Assembly (NCBI RefSeq): GCF_963664915.1
Contig: NZ_OY761810.1
Location: forward strand, 1,998,661-2,062,660
Origin: an uncultured Caproiciproducens sp.
GTDB taxonomy: Bacteria; Bacillota; Clostridia; Oscillospirales; Acutalibacteraceae
DNA length: 64,000 bases
Reading direction: 5' to 3'
Below, in pieces: positions 1-8,701 of this stretch (its first letter is position 1; each line of letters begins with the position of its first letter). Made by a program: the position numbers and the translations under genes. The notes beneath the pieces were generated by a model. The model had not been told where the DNA came from and did no database searches. It was given only the letters and a program-made list of their open reading frames with translations.

Positions 1-45
1 ATATAATTAAGCCGTCGGTTATTTCATCGCGATTCACAATAAAAG

Positions 46-77
46 AAAGCTGTCAGTATAAAACTGGCGGCTTTTTT
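46..77 (+). terminator. Rho-independent terminator of an upstream gene
   Basis: A 10-bp stem (48-57 with 63-72, two G-U pairs), a 5-nt loop and a run of six T. It ends a transcript whose gene lies outside the window and insulates the oxidoreductase that follows. Confidence 0.75.
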
Positions 78-124
78 GCATATTACTTTCATTTCGGCAA
101 ACCTTAATGGCGGAGGGATATGAA

Positions 125-1459
125 ATGAAATCAATTTGGAGTGAAAGCTGCAGTATGCCAAAAAATGATTCGCTTAAAGGCGATATTGTGGTGGATACTG
201 TAGTCGTGGGAGCAGGTATGGCAGGTCTGCTGACCGCGTACCTTTTGAAAAAGGAAGGCCGCAGCGTTGCAGTACTGGAAGCAGCGGAGACAGCAAGCGG
301 CGTAACAAAAAATACTACGGCAAAAATTACCTCGCAGCATGATCTGATCTATGACGGCATGATCAAGAATTTTGGAGAAAAGTCCGCAAAACAATATGCC
401 GACGCAAACCAGAAAGCGATTGAGCTGTTCCGATATATTATTTCGGACAATCAGGTGGACTGTGATTTCGAAACAAAATCCTCGTTTGTTTACTCCCTCG
501 ACCGGGTGGAAGAGATTCGCAATGAAGCAAAAGCAGCAAAAAAGTTAGGCATTGATGCTGAATTTACGACCAAAACCGATCTGCCGTTTGAAGTGAAGGC
601 GGCTGTAAAATTTTCGAATCAGGCTCAATTTAATCCTTTAAAATTTTTAAAATTTATTGCATCGGATTTGACGGTTTATGAGAATACCCGAGCTCTGATT
701 GTCCGCGATGACACGATCATCACAAACCGGGGGAGGGTGACTGCGGACCACATTGTGATTGCCAGCCACTTCCCATTTATCAATATTCCCGGTTGGTATT
801 TTGCACGGATGCATCAGGAGCGTTCCTATGTGATCGCTTTAAAAAACGCGGGACAGATTGATGGGATGTACATCGACGCCGACCCGGATGGGTATTCGTT
901 TCGCAGTTACGGAAAATATGTGCTTCTGGGAGGGGCCGGACACCGCACGGGCAAGTATCCCGGGACTGGCTGTTATGAAAAGCTCCGCAGTGCTGCAAAG
1001 CAGTTTTTCCCCGAAAGTGAGGAAGTTTGCCACTGGTCGGCGCAGGACTGCATGACTTGGGACAATTTGCCGTATATTGGGCGGTACGCCTCTTCCACCC
1101 CGAATCTTTACGTGGCCACAGGTTTTAAAAAATGGGGAATGACTACCTCAATGGCGGCAGCGATGATTCTGTCGGATATGATCTGCGGGCGCCCGAACAA
1201 AAATGCGGAAGTTTTTTCTCCGCAGCGGTTTCACGCGGCTGCATCCGCAAAAAATCTGCTGGTTGACGGCGGACATTCAGTTGCTGGACTCACGGCAGGA
1301 CTGTTTTCAGCGCCAAAGAGGAAATGCACACATTTAGGATGCCGTCTGCACTGGAATCCGGATGAGGAAACATGGGATTGCCCCTGCCATGGTTCAAGGT
1401 ACACCAGCAAGGGGGAATTAATCAGCGATCCTGCACAGAGAGGACTGAAGCATGATTAA
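125..1459 (+). CDS. FAD-dependent oxidoreductase with C-terminal Rieske [2Fe-2S] domain (YhfW-like)
   Basis: Two-domain redox enzyme of about 444 residues. The N-terminal part is a DAO-type flavoprotein with a dinucleotide-binding GxGxxG (VVGAGMAG, residues about 27-34). The C-terminus is a Rieske domain with CTHLGC (Cys401, His403) and CPCHGS (Cys419, His422), giving all four cluster ligands. This order matches the Bacillus YhfW family, whose substrate is unknown to me. I start at the ATG at 125 because GGAGGG at 112-117 sits 7 nt upstream. The in-frame ATG at 107 precedes that site. The 3' end overlaps the next gene by 8 nt, so the two are probably translationally coupled. Probably cytoplasmic, as no signal peptide is visible. 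Confidence 0.85.
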   Translation: MKSIWSESCSMPKNDSLKGDIVVDTVVVGAGMAGLLTAYLLKKEGRSVAVLEAAETASGVTKNTTAKITSQHDLIYDGMIKNFGEKSAKQYADANQKAIELFRYIISDNQVDCDFETKSSFVYSLDRVEEIRNEAKAAKKLGIDAEFTTKTDLPFEVKAAVKFSNQAQFNPLKFLKFIASDLTVYENTRALIVRDDTIITNRGRVTADHIVIASHFPFINIPGWYFARMHQERSYVIALKNAGQIDGMYIDADPDGYSFRSYGKYVLLGGAGHRTGKYPGTGCYEKLRSAAKQFFPESEEVCHWSAQDCMTWDNLPYIGRYASSTPNLYVATGFKKWGMTTSMAAAMILSDMICGRPNKNAEVFSPQRFHAAASAKNLLVDGGHSVAGLTAGLFSAPKRKCTHLGCRLHWNPDEETWDCPCHGSRYTSKGELISDPAQRGLKHD

Positions 1460-2336
1460 TTACCATGCGCTTCACAGAAGCCATTCGTATTTTGAAGGCT
1501 GGTATTTCAAGCATCAGAATGCGGACAGTGACATTGCTTTTATTCCGGGTGTCAATTTCAACGAACTGGGAGAGAAAAACGCGTTTATTCAGGTGATTAC
1601 AAAGGAAGGATCCTTTCACATATCTTATCCGTATTCTGAGTTCCGGGCGTGGCGGTACAAAGTTGCCGTTCGCATTGGTAAGAATATTTTTACGGAAAAA
1701 GGCATGAAAATTGATATCCAAAATCCGGAGATCGAGTGTACCGGAACGGTTCGCTATTTGTCCCCGACTCCGATCAAGTCAGACATCATGGGGCCGTTTC
1801 ATCTGATTCCTTTTATGGAGTGCAATCATGGGATTATCAGTATGAAGCACGATCTGACAGGTTCAATCACCTTAAATAAGCGGAAAATGGATTTAAGCGG
1901 GGGCACCGGATATATTGAAAAAGATTGGGGAACTTCATTCCCTTCCAGTTATCTATGGATGCAGTGCAACCGGTTTACTGACACATCCTGCAGTGTAATG
2001 GTTTCCATCGCGGAAATTCCGTTTACCGGTTTCCATTTTCAGGGATGTATCGCCGTTGTTTGCTTTCGGGGAAGGGAATACCGTTTTGCCACGTACCGCG
2101 GCGTTCAGATTGTCCGCTGCGGAGAAACCGGATTTATTCTGAAACAGGGAAAGTATCTTCTTGAAGCAGAAATACAGCCCAGGCCTTCCCAGAAGCTGTT
2201 CGCCCCAAAGTCCGGTGAAATGTCCCGTGTTATTCATGAAAGTGTGTCCTCCAGCGTGCGGGTTCGTCTTTTTGTGGACGATATTGCGCTGTTTGATTTG
2301 ACCAGCGACGAAGCGGGATGCGAATATGTTGAATAG
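1452..2336 (+). CDS. Tocopherol cyclase-like family protein
   Basis: A 294-residue protein with the hallmarks of the tocopherol-cyclase-like family: HSYFEGWYFK near the N-terminus and the mid-protein block GYIEKDWGTSFPSSYLW. In plants and cyanobacteria this fold cyclises the tocopherol precursor. Bacterial homologues in non-photosynthetic Firmicutes have no defined role, and this organism would not be expected to make tocopherol. The start lies inside the end of the Rieske oxidoreductase gene, so the pair may act on the same, perhaps lipidic, substrate (inference). No signal peptide or membrane segment is apparent. Family call is fairly firm; function unknown. Confidence 0.75.
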   Translation: MINYHALHRSHSYFEGWYFKHQNADSDIAFIPGVNFNELGEKNAFIQVITKEGSFHISYPYSEFRAWRYKVAVRIGKNIFTEKGMKIDIQNPEIECTGTVRYLSPTPIKSDIMGPFHLIPFMECNHGIISMKHDLTGSITLNKRKMDLSGGTGYIEKDWGTSFPSSYLWMQCNRFTDTSCSVMVSIAEIPFTGFHFQGCIAVVCFRGREYRFATYRGVQIVRCGETGFILKQGKYLLEAEIQPRPSQKLFAPKSGEMSRVIHESVSSSVRVRLFVDDIALFDLTSDEAGCEYVE

Positions 2337-2409
2337 CACTGGTATCCTTTAAAAAATTGCATAGGATATTTCCGTCTGCACATAATAACAGTGAATGGAG
2401 GTGAGCATA

Positions 2410-2544
2410 TTGCCAAAAGACAGCCAGCCGGACAACAAACAGGATCGGGTGAAAAAGGCAAACGGACAAACGCCGATCACACAGGAAAATCAAAATCAAA
2501 ATAAGAACGCAAAAAAACAGTCCATTAAAAACAATGATGTTTAA
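2410..2544 (+). CDS. Small hydrophilic protein, 44 aa, possibly spore-associated
   Basis: A short gene starting at TTG 2410 behind GGAGGTG, encoding 44 residues rich in Asn, Gln, Lys and Asp (starts MPKDSQPDNKQ, ends KNNDV). It has no hydrophobic core and is likely disordered, a composition shared with minor acid-soluble spore proteins, but I cannot match it to a named family. The stop lies 13 nt before the start of the next small gene, with that gene's GGAGGA between, so the two are co-transcribed. Confidence 0.6.
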   Translation: MPKDSQPDNKQDRVKKANGQTPITQENQNQNKNAKKQSIKNNDV

Positions 2545-2556
2545 GGAGGAAGAACT

Positions 2557-2709
2557 TTGGCAAAAGCAGGAATGAGGCGTCCGGACCCGAAAGAACCGCA
2601 TGGAACAGAAAGCAATCATAAGACCCATATTCCCAAAAACGATGTACAGCCCGTCCCTGAACTTCAAGGAAAGGCTAAACATACCAAAGAGCAGGCCAGA
2701 CCCATGTAG
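2557..2709 (+). CDS. Small basic hydrophilic protein, 50 aa
   Basis: Starts at TTG 2557, 6-7 nt after GGAGGA, and encodes 50 residues (begins MAKAGMRRPDPKEPHG, ends KEQARPM). It is rich in Lys, Pro, His and Glu with no membrane or enzymatic motif. I believe closely similar short proteins recur in clostridial genomes without a function. Placement immediately after another small hydrophilic gene suggests a two-gene unit. Spore or stress association is a guess from composition only. Confidence 0.6.
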   Translation: MAKAGMRRPDPKEPHGTESNHKTHIPKNDVQPVPELQGKAKHTKEQARPM

Positions 2710-2731
2710 TTTAAGCAATTTTATGTAGACC

Positions 2732-2753
2732 GGGCGGGGTTTGAACCCCGCCC
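2732..2753. repeat. Perfect GC-rich inverted repeat
   Basis: A 10-bp perfect stem with a 2-nt centre just after the small-protein pair. It lacks a T-tract on either strand, so it is a weak terminator at best and could stabilise the 3' end of the mRNA. Confidence 0.5.
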
Positions 2754-2850
2754 TAACAGGGTATATATCCATGCACAAGGCACGTTTTTATAAATATGAT
2801 AAATGCCCTGCCCGATATTATCTTCTCCGCGCGTACCTAAGATATGACTG

Positions 2851-3021
2851 TCAAATTTTGTTTGTAAAGTTTTGCACATAGGCCTGCATTTCATCTTTAG
2901 ATTGAATTTCACATGTGCGCTGAATGATTTCGTCTTTTTTTTGTTCGGGTAATCCGGCAAAGTATTCCATCGCTTGTTCATTCTGAGCAAGTGCCATACC
3001 TAAGCCCATCGGAATTTCCAC
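2851..3021 (-). CDS. Small conserved-looking protein, 56 aa
   Basis: Minus-strand gene starting at GTG 3021 behind an AGGTGAT-type ribosome site. An upstream in-frame start exists but ignores that site. The product begins VEIPMGLGMALAQN and contains EYFAGLPEQKKDEI, giving a short helical, charged protein with no signal peptide or transmembrane span. I recognise the general pattern from clostridial genomes but know no function. It is divergent from ndk, and about 120 bp between the two starts must hold both promoters. Confidence 0.6.
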   Translation of the reverse strand: MEIPMGLGMALAQNEQAMEYFAGLPEQKKDEIIQRTCEIQSKDEMQAYVQNFTNKI

Positions 3022-3140
3022 TGATATCACCTCCGTAATTAGTGTTTGTCCGACTTGCCAAATCATTCAATATTAAATTTTGTTTTGCCGCAATTTGTGA
3101 TATACTTATTCATAATGAGTGCCGACAGGAGGATAAAACA

Positions 3141-3563
3141 ATGGAGAGAACCTGTATTATTCTAAAGCCGGATGCGCTTAAGCGTCGTTTGGCGGGTAAA
3201 ATCATTTCGCGGATTGAGGATAAAGGCTACATAATTGCAAATGCCAAGATGTTGCGAATGGATGAGGCTCTTTTGCGGGAGCATTATCCGCATCTTGCAG
3301 ATCAGCCTTTTTTCCATGATATTGTTGCATACATGGTTTCCGGCCCGGTGCTTGCAATGATTGTGGAAGGGGAAAACGCCGTTGCAGGAATGCGGAAAAT
3401 AATCGGTGCCACCAACTTTGAGGATGCAGCCGCTGGCACCATTCGTGGTGATTATGCGTTCAGCACCCGGCAAAATCTGATTCATGGCTCTGATTCGGTA
3501 GAAAACGCTGAAATAGAAATCAAAAGATTTTTTTATACGTCATCAGTGAACGGAACAGGATAA
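3141..3563 (+). CDS. ndk: Nucleoside diphosphate kinase
   Basis: Transfers the gamma phosphate of ATP to other (deoxy)nucleoside diphosphates through a phosphohistidine, balancing NTP pools. At 140 residues the length is normal. The catalytic motif NLIHGSDS places the active histidine at residue 115, and the N-terminus (ERTCIILKPDALKR) is the family signature. The start at 3141 follows AGGAGG with 7-nt spacing. Single-gene unit closed by a strong terminator. Confidence 0.97.
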   Translation: MERTCIILKPDALKRRLAGKIISRIEDKGYIIANAKMLRMDEALLREHYPHLADQPFFHDIVAYMVSGPVLAMIVEGENAVAGMRKIIGATNFEDAAAGTIRGDYAFSTRQNLIHGSDSVENAEIEIKRFFYTSSVNGTG

Positions 3564-3595
3564 AAAAGGCGGCGGAGAAATCTCCGCCGCCTTTC
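3562..3595. terminator. Bidirectional terminator between ndk and the lysozyme gene
   Basis: A 10-bp GC-rich stem (3568-3577 with 3582-3591) flanked by six A on the left, which read as T on the minus strand, and TTT on the right. It is best suited to the minus-strand lysozyme gene but can also stop ndk. Confidence 0.85.
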
Positions 3596-3612
3596 AGAAA
3601 GACAAATATTTG

Positions 3613-5085
3613 TTATGCCACGGTAACAATACACTGACGTACCGACTGCTGGTTGGGCAGTGTAGAATAAACGCCGGTGCATCCTGCACTCAAGCCGGAT
3701 ATTTTATAATAATAGCTTGAGTCGACTTTGTTCGTAAGGACCGGTTTTAACACAGTGCCGTTTCCGGTAGTGAATTTCGGTGTTGCCGTTGTACCGTTGG
3801 GCGTAAATTTAAATTGATAGGTTGCGCCGCGTTTGATCGTAAATGGATGAGTGGTGTCGGAAACGACTCCGTTCGCCTTGCCATAGGCTGTAAATGCGAC
3901 GGATGAATTCCCCACGCTTGTTGTAATTAATGCCGTTCCGGCGTTTACGTTGGTGATTTTATATAGATAACCGCCGGAAGTTTTTTGATAAAATGCAACG
4001 GAAACCGCCGAGGAATTGGAAGAAACCGCTGTAGGAGCACTTGAGGAAGAAGTGGTTATTTTAAATATATAAGAACTGTTGGAGCCGAAGGAGTAGGGTG
4101 CTGTAGTGTCGGATTTAAGAGTTACGGCAGAAGGCGTATTGGAAGGAGTTTCCACCGGAATTACATTCTGCCCGTCGGAGGAATAATCCTGGTAAGAATA
4201 ATTCTGGTCCACTGCGCCGCTGATGCCGGAAACAGTCGCAGAGCCGTATTGCCAGACGGTGTATGGATTGGTGTATTTAGCAGCGTCTACGCCCCAGTGC
4301 GCCACCCATTTATCATAGGGGTCTAAAATGGAACTTGCGAGATTGGAGTTGAATATGCTGGGAGAACTGTAGATGCCGGCCTTATATCCCCCTGCTTCAA
4401 TTGCCGAGCAGAAAGTCTGGGCAATACTGGACAGAAGCTCTCTTGATAAAACACGCTGTGATTTATCTTCGATGTCCATAAAGACAGGATAATCCAAATG
4501 GCGGCCATTTAAAATGCTAAGGCACATTCTTGCTTCTTCCGCCGCTGCTGCCACGGTAGTTGCATAGCTAAAATGATAAACGCCTACTTTAATACCGTTC
4601 GTCGTCGCTCCGTCATAGTTCGCGTTGAAATAAGCGTCTGTCTGCTGATCCCACAACTCGCTGCCATAACCGGTGCGGATGATGGCAAAATCAACGCCGC
4701 TGTTTTTTACATCACTCCAGGAAATGCTGCCCTGCCATGCGGAAACGTCAATTCCTTTCATCACAACATGCACGGAGCAGGTCGCGGTCTGTCCATCGCT
4801 TGTGGTTGCCGTAATGACGGCTCTTCCCAGTTTAGAGCCCGTGACCGTGTTTCCGATGATGGTTGCCACACTTGTGTCACTGGATGTCAAAACGGCATCG
4901 CCCATAATGCAGCCCATAACAGAAGCGGTGATAGACGCGCTTTCACCCACTCTTAAAGCAAGTCTTGTGTTGCTAAGGGTCATCGGTGCGGAAGTGATGT
5001 TGCTGGTGTCGGTTGCGTAAGCAGTCAAGCTGAACGATGCAATCATTGCAAGCGCCAATACGAGAGAGAGTAGCTTTCTTTTCAT
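3613..5085 (-). CDS. Secreted GH25 (Chalaropsis-type) lysozyme with Ig-like domains
   Basis: A 490-residue secreted muramidase. It starts at ATG 5085 behind GGAGGAAATT. A signal peptide of about 24 residues ends at AYA. An N-terminal bacterial Ig-like (BIG_2-type) domain covers roughly residues 30-105. The GH25 domain starts at KGIDVSAWQG (Asp about 113) and carries VFMDIEDKS, the acidic strand expected to hold the catalytic residues. It ends near GAVDQNYS. The last 170 residues look like Ser/Thr-rich beta repeats, perhaps cell-wall binding. Probable role is peptidoglycan turnover or attack on neighbouring cells. Monocistronic. Confidence 0.9.
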   Translation of the reverse strand: MKRKLLSLVLALAMIASFSLTAYATDTSNITSAPMTLSNTRLALRVGESASITASVMGCIMGDAVLTSSDTSVATIIGNTVTGSKLGRAVITATTSDGQTATCSVHVVMKGIDVSAWQGSISWSDVKNSGVDFAIIRTGYGSELWDQQTDAYFNANYDGATTNGIKVGVYHFSYATTVAAAAEEARMCLSILNGRHLDYPVFMDIEDKSQRVLSRELLSSIAQTFCSAIEAGGYKAGIYSSPSIFNSNLASSILDPYDKWVAHWGVDAAKYTNPYTVWQYGSATVSGISGAVDQNYSYQDYSSDGQNVIPVETPSNTPSAVTLKSDTTAPYSFGSNSSYIFKITTSSSSAPTAVSSNSSAVSVAFYQKTSGGYLYKITNVNAGTALITTSVGNSSVAFTAYGKANGVVSDTTHPFTIKRGATYQFKFTPNGTTATPKFTTGNGTVLKPVLTNKVDSSYYYKISGLSAGCTGVYSTLPNQQSVRQCIVTVA

Positions 5086-5097
5086 AATTTCCTCCAA

Positions 5098-5512
5098 TTG
5101 TTTTCGTTTTATTCTGTCATATTCTTACTTAACCCACTGAATTATTCGTAAAAGAGTATGCAATATTCTTCTCGGTTTTTGAAATAGCAACACTGACGAT
5201 ACAGCAGGAATAACATATTTACAATTATATTTTTTATTGCTATTTATGTCAAGTAAATACACTAAAAAACTCCATCCGCCAAAATGCGCCATATTTCTTT
5301 TATTTTAATATGGATATGGGATCTGAAAGAAAAAAATGGCAGTTTATCTGAATGTTTCTGGTTTTTAATCTATTGTTCGTAAGTATTCTTTAAGAATTTT
5401 TGGGATAAATTACCGTTTATTGTTTTATTCTAATAAATAAATTAAAAAGAAAAATATATTTGATTATTTTCAGCAAATGCTTTACAATAAAAAAGCATAT
5501 TTTTAATTAGCT
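5098..5512. other. AT-rich divergent intergenic region
   Basis: About 415 bp between the lysozyme and prfC with no credible gene. It must contain both promoters. A short inverted repeat (ATGCTT...AAGCAT) lies near 5478-5500, just before the prfC ribosome site. I recognise no riboswitch in it. Confidence 0.5.
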
Positions 5513-5524
5513 GGAGGAAGTAAT

Positions 5525-7108
5525 TTGTCAAGTTATGTAAATGAGATTAAGAGAAGAAGAACTTTCGCAATCATTTCTCACCCGGATGCGGGAAAAACAA
5601 CTTTAACGGAAAAGTTTTTGCTGTACGGCGGCGCCATTGCGCTGGCAGGTTCGGTAAAGGGCAAAAAATCGGCGAAGCATGCGGTTTCCGACTGGATGGA
5701 GATAGAAAAGCAGAGAGGTATTTCGGTTACCTCTTCCGTTATGCAGTTTAACTACAACAATTACTGCATCAATATTCTTGATACTCCGGGGCATCAGGAT
5801 TTTTCCGAGGATACTTACCGTACCCTGATGGCGGCCGATTCCGCTGTAATGGTAATCGACGCTTCCAAAGGCGTAGAAAAGCAGACCCGAAAATTGTTTA
5901 AGGTTTGCACACTGAGAGATATTCCTATTTTTACGTTTATTAATAAAATGGATAGGGAAGCCAGAAATCCGTTTGATCTTTTGGAAGAAATCGAGCAGGA
6001 ACTGGGTATTAAGACGTTTCCGATGAACTGGCCGATTGGTTCCGGCAAAGAGTTTAAAGGTGTGTATGACAGAAACAGAAAAGAAATTATCACGTTTACA
6101 GCCAACAACGGTCAGCGGGAAGTGGAAGCGGCAGAAGCCGACATCAATGATGAAAAGCTGGGGGCACTGATCGGTGAATATTACCGCAAGATTTTAATGG
6201 ATGATATTGAACTCCTCGATGGAGCCGGATATGATTTTGATCTTGACGCTGTTCGCCATGGAAAGCTTTCCCCTGTGTTTTTTGGTTCTGCCCTTACAAA
6301 TTTCGGAGTGGAACCATTTCTCGAACAGTTTTTAAATATGACCACCCCGCCTCTTCCAAGGGATTCCGATATGGGGGTGATTGACCCGTTTGAAAATGAA
6401 TTTTCCGCCTTTGTTTTTAAAATTCAAGCCAATATGAACAAAGCGCACCGCGACAGAATTGCCTTTATGAGAATTTGTTCCGGCAAGTTTGAAAAAGGAA
6501 TGGAAGTCATGCATATGCAGGGCGGAAAAAAGATGAAACTAACGCAGCCGCAGCAGCTGATGGCGCAGGATCGGGAAATTATTGATGAAGCCTATGCGGG
6601 TGATATTATCGGCGTGTTCGACCCCGGCATCTTTTCCATTGGCGACACGCTGTGTACACCGTCCAAAAAATTCCTGTTTGGCGGCATTCCGACGTTTGCG
6701 CCGGAGCATTTTACCCGTGTACAGCAAATTGACACAATGAAGCGGAAGCAGTTCATTAAAGGAACCTCGCAAATCGCTCAGGAAGGCGCCATCCAAATAT
6801 TTCAGGAGCTGGGCGGAGGCATGGAGGAGGTTATTGTCGGCGTCGTAGGAACCCTTCAGTTTGATGTTCTGGAATACCGGCTGAAAAACGAATACAACGT
6901 GGACATCCGGATGGATGATTTGCCTTATCAGTATATCCGATGGATTGAAAACGAAGAACTTGACCCGAAAACGCTGAATTTAACGTCCGATACAAAACGG
7001 ATTCAGGACCTGAAGGGCAATCATCTGCTGATCTTTGCCAACGAATGGAGCATCCGCTGGGCACAGGAACACAATAAAGAGCTGAAACTCTCGGAATTTG
7101 GAAGATGA
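5525..7108 (+). CDS. prfC: Peptide chain release factor 3
   Basis: Translational GTPase that recycles RF1/RF2 from the ribosome after termination. The 527-residue length is typical. G1 is SHPDAGKTTLTEK, G3 is DTPGHQDFSEDT and G4 is NKMDRE, followed by the beta-barrel and RF3 C-terminal domain (residues about 290-527). It starts at TTG 5525, 4 nt after GGAGGAAG. No co-directional partner lies close by except the transporter 73 bp downstream. Confidence 0.97.
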   Translation: MSSYVNEIKRRRTFAIISHPDAGKTTLTEKFLLYGGAIALAGSVKGKKSAKHAVSDWMEIEKQRGISVTSSVMQFNYNNYCINILDTPGHQDFSEDTYRTLMAADSAVMVIDASKGVEKQTRKLFKVCTLRDIPIFTFINKMDREARNPFDLLEEIEQELGIKTFPMNWPIGSGKEFKGVYDRNRKEIITFTANNGQREVEAAEADINDEKLGALIGEYYRKILMDDIELLDGAGYDFDLDAVRHGKLSPVFFGSALTNFGVEPFLEQFLNMTTPPLPRDSDMGVIDPFENEFSAFVFKIQANMNKAHRDRIAFMRICSGKFEKGMEVMHMQGGKKMKLTQPQQLMAQDREIIDEAYAGDIIGVFDPGIFSIGDTLCTPSKKFLFGGIPTFAPEHFTRVQQIDTMKRKQFIKGTSQIAQEGAIQIFQELGGGMEEVIVGVVGTLQFDVLEYRLKNEYNVDIRMDDLPYQYIRWIENEELDPKTLNLTSDTKRIQDLKGNHLLIFANEWSIRWAQEHNKELKLSEFGR

Positions 7109-7181
7109 ATTATTCGCCTGATAGGGCGCAGCGCATGCGGTTTGTTTCAGTTTCATGAATACATCATTGGAGGATTAAATT

Positions 7182-8141
7182 GTGCGGTTTATGGAAAACT
7201 TTAATGCATTTATTGAAAAATGGATGGCGCTGGTTACGCCGCTCTGCCTTTTCACCGGCGTGTTTTTCGCGTCTCAGTTCAGCCAGATCTTGTTTCTCGT
7301 ACCCTATGTGTTTGCTTTTATGACTTTCTGCGGCAGTCTCGGATCGAAATTTTCCGATATCGGGCGAGTGGTTCAGCATCCTCTGCCGCTGCTTGCAGCA
7401 CTCTTTGTCATTCACTTGGTTTTACCGCTGCTTGCACTAACGGCGGGCACCCTGTTTTTTCCTCAAAGTCCGTACATTATTACAGGCATGGTTCTGGAGT
7501 TTGTTATACCGAGCGCCGTGGTCAGTGCCATGTGGGTTTCCATCTATCGCGGAAGTGCCCCGTTTACACTCTCTGTCATTTTAATCGATACTCTTTTGGC
7601 TCCGTTTTGTGTTCCGCTCAGCCTTCACCTTTTTGTCGGGTCGAATGTACAGGTCGACACAGCAAGCATGATGAAAGATCTTTTACTGATGGTGGCGGTG
7701 CCGGCGCTTCTGGCTATGACGCTCAATCAATTATCCGGCGGTACCATGAAGCAAACCCTTTCCCCAAAGCTCGCGCCGTTCGGAAAAATTGCGCTGATGA
7801 TCGTGGTTTGCGCCAATTCATCCAAGGTTGCTCCTTTTATCCGCAATATGACACCGCGTCTCTTCGCGGTTTCTGGTTCTATTCTGCTGCTTGCCATGTT
7901 GGGCTATGCTATAGGATGGCTTGTTGCGGCTTTATTAAAGCAAAAACGGGAATTGGTTATCTCCATGACCTTTAGCTGCGGAATGAGAAATATCAGCGCG
8001 GGCGCGGTTATTGCCGCGGCCTATTTTCCGGCCGAAGTGATGTTTCCTGTTATGATCGGAACTCTTTTCCAACAGATTTTGGCCGCATGCTTTGCACAGC
8101 TGCTTACAAAACGCTACGGCGCGCAAAATGCCGCCGCCTGA
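7182..8141 (+). CDS. BASS-type (bile acid:sodium symporter-like) membrane transporter
   Basis: A 319-residue integral membrane protein with nine to ten hydrophobic helices. It has the late block TFSCGMRNISAGAVIAAAYF, which resembles the conserved sodium-site region of the bile acid:sodium symporter (BASS/SBF) family. Bacterial members move organic anions such as pantoate, keto acids or bile acids, and the substrate here cannot be read from sequence. The start GTG 7182 lies 8 nt after GGAGG. It is followed by a bidirectional terminator. Confidence 0.8.
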   Translation: MRFMENFNAFIEKWMALVTPLCLFTGVFFASQFSQILFLVPYVFAFMTFCGSLGSKFSDIGRVVQHPLPLLAALFVIHLVLPLLALTAGTLFFPQSPYIITGMVLEFVIPSAVVSAMWVSIYRGSAPFTLSVILIDTLLAPFCVPLSLHLFVGSNVQVDTASMMKDLLLMVAVPALLAMTLNQLSGGTMKQTLSPKLAPFGKIALMIVVCANSSKVAPFIRNMTPRLFAVSGSILLLAMLGYAIGWLVAALLKQKRELVISMTFSCGMRNISAGAVIAAAYFPAEVMFPVMIGTLFQQILAACFAQLLTKRYGAQNAAA

Positions 8142-8149
8142 TTTTATCA

Positions 8150-8204
8150 AAAAAAATGCCGTTCACATACAGAGCGAATGCTCTCGGTGAACGGCGTTTC
8201 TGTT
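8150..8204. terminator. Bidirectional terminator
   Basis: Stem 8158-8166 with 8187-8195, containing an inner GAGC/GCTC stem. A run of A at 8150-8156 gives T on the minus strand, and GTTTCTGTTT follows on the plus strand. It serves the transporter and the converging glyoxalase gene. Confidence 0.8.
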
Positions 8205-8578
8205 TATTTTCTGTTCTCAGCCAGAATTTCTATCCAGTATCCGTCAGGATCGGCAATAAAATACAAATCCATGTCGTGGTTCTCATAGCAGATGCATCCC
8301 ATTTGCTTGTGCAGGGTATAAGCTTCGTCCTTGTCGGGCACGCTGAATGCGATGTGAATCTCGTTGTCCCCCAGATTGTAAGGTTCTTTACGGTCGCGTA
8401 TCCAGGTCAGCTCAAGCTGGTGCTCACTTTGGCCGTCCCCTAAAAATACAAGGGTAAAGGATCCGTCCGCAGCGCTTTTGCGGCGAACCTCGGTAAGGCC
8501 GAGTGCTTTTTGATAAAATTCAACGCTTTTGTTTAAATCAAATACATTTAAGTTGTTGTGAAGAAATTTAGCTTTCAT
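8204..8578 (-). CDS. Glyoxalase I / VOC family lyase
   Basis: A 124-residue vicinal-oxygen-chelate protein, probably lactoylglutathione-lyase-like and detoxifying methylglyoxal adducts of a low-molecular-weight thiol. Metal-site motifs are visible: an N-terminal His (FLHNNLNVFD), an internal Glu/His region (EHQLEL, EIHIAF) and the C-terminal DPDGYWIEI glutamate. The length is normal for a single-domain dimeric glyoxalase I. Most clostridia lack glutathione, so the physiological thiol is uncertain. Single-gene unit. Confidence 0.85.
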   Translation of the reverse strand: MKAKFLHNNLNVFDLNKSVEFYQKALGLTEVRRKSAADGSFTLVFLGDGQSEHQLELTWIRDRKEPYNLGDNEIHIAFSVPDKDEAYTLHKQMGCICYENHDMDLYFIADPDGYWIEILAENRK

Positions 8579-8659
8579 AAAAGCACCTCCGTCTATATTG
8601 GCTCTTATTATATTTCATTTTGAGCTGTTTTTCAATGACTTAAGCACACAACGATTTGG

Positions 8660-8688
8660 TTGTTTTTTGAATGAAATAAAGCTATAAT
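8660..8688 (+). promoter_or_regulatory. Sigma-A promoter of the Crp-family gene
   Basis: TTGTTT at 8660-8665 and TATAAT at 8683-8688 with a 17-bp spacer. Transcription would start near 8695, leaving almost no leader before the GTG at 8702. Confidence 0.7.
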
Positions 8689-8701
8689 CATTTTTATATT
8701 A

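Noticed and set aside
94-125. GGCAAACC before the first gene as a c-di-GMP riboswitch fragment
   Set aside because: Only a few bases match; the rest of the conserved core is missing and the first gene's terminator-bounded leader is too short.
2732-2753. Possible tRNA T-arm (GGGGTTTGAACCCC)
   Set aside because: The sequence is a simple perfect hairpin; no acceptor stem, D-arm or anticodon arm surrounds it.
7220-7975. 251-codon frame inside the BASS-type transporter gene
   Set aside because: It is a shadow of the real transporter frame, with no family features and no ribosome site.
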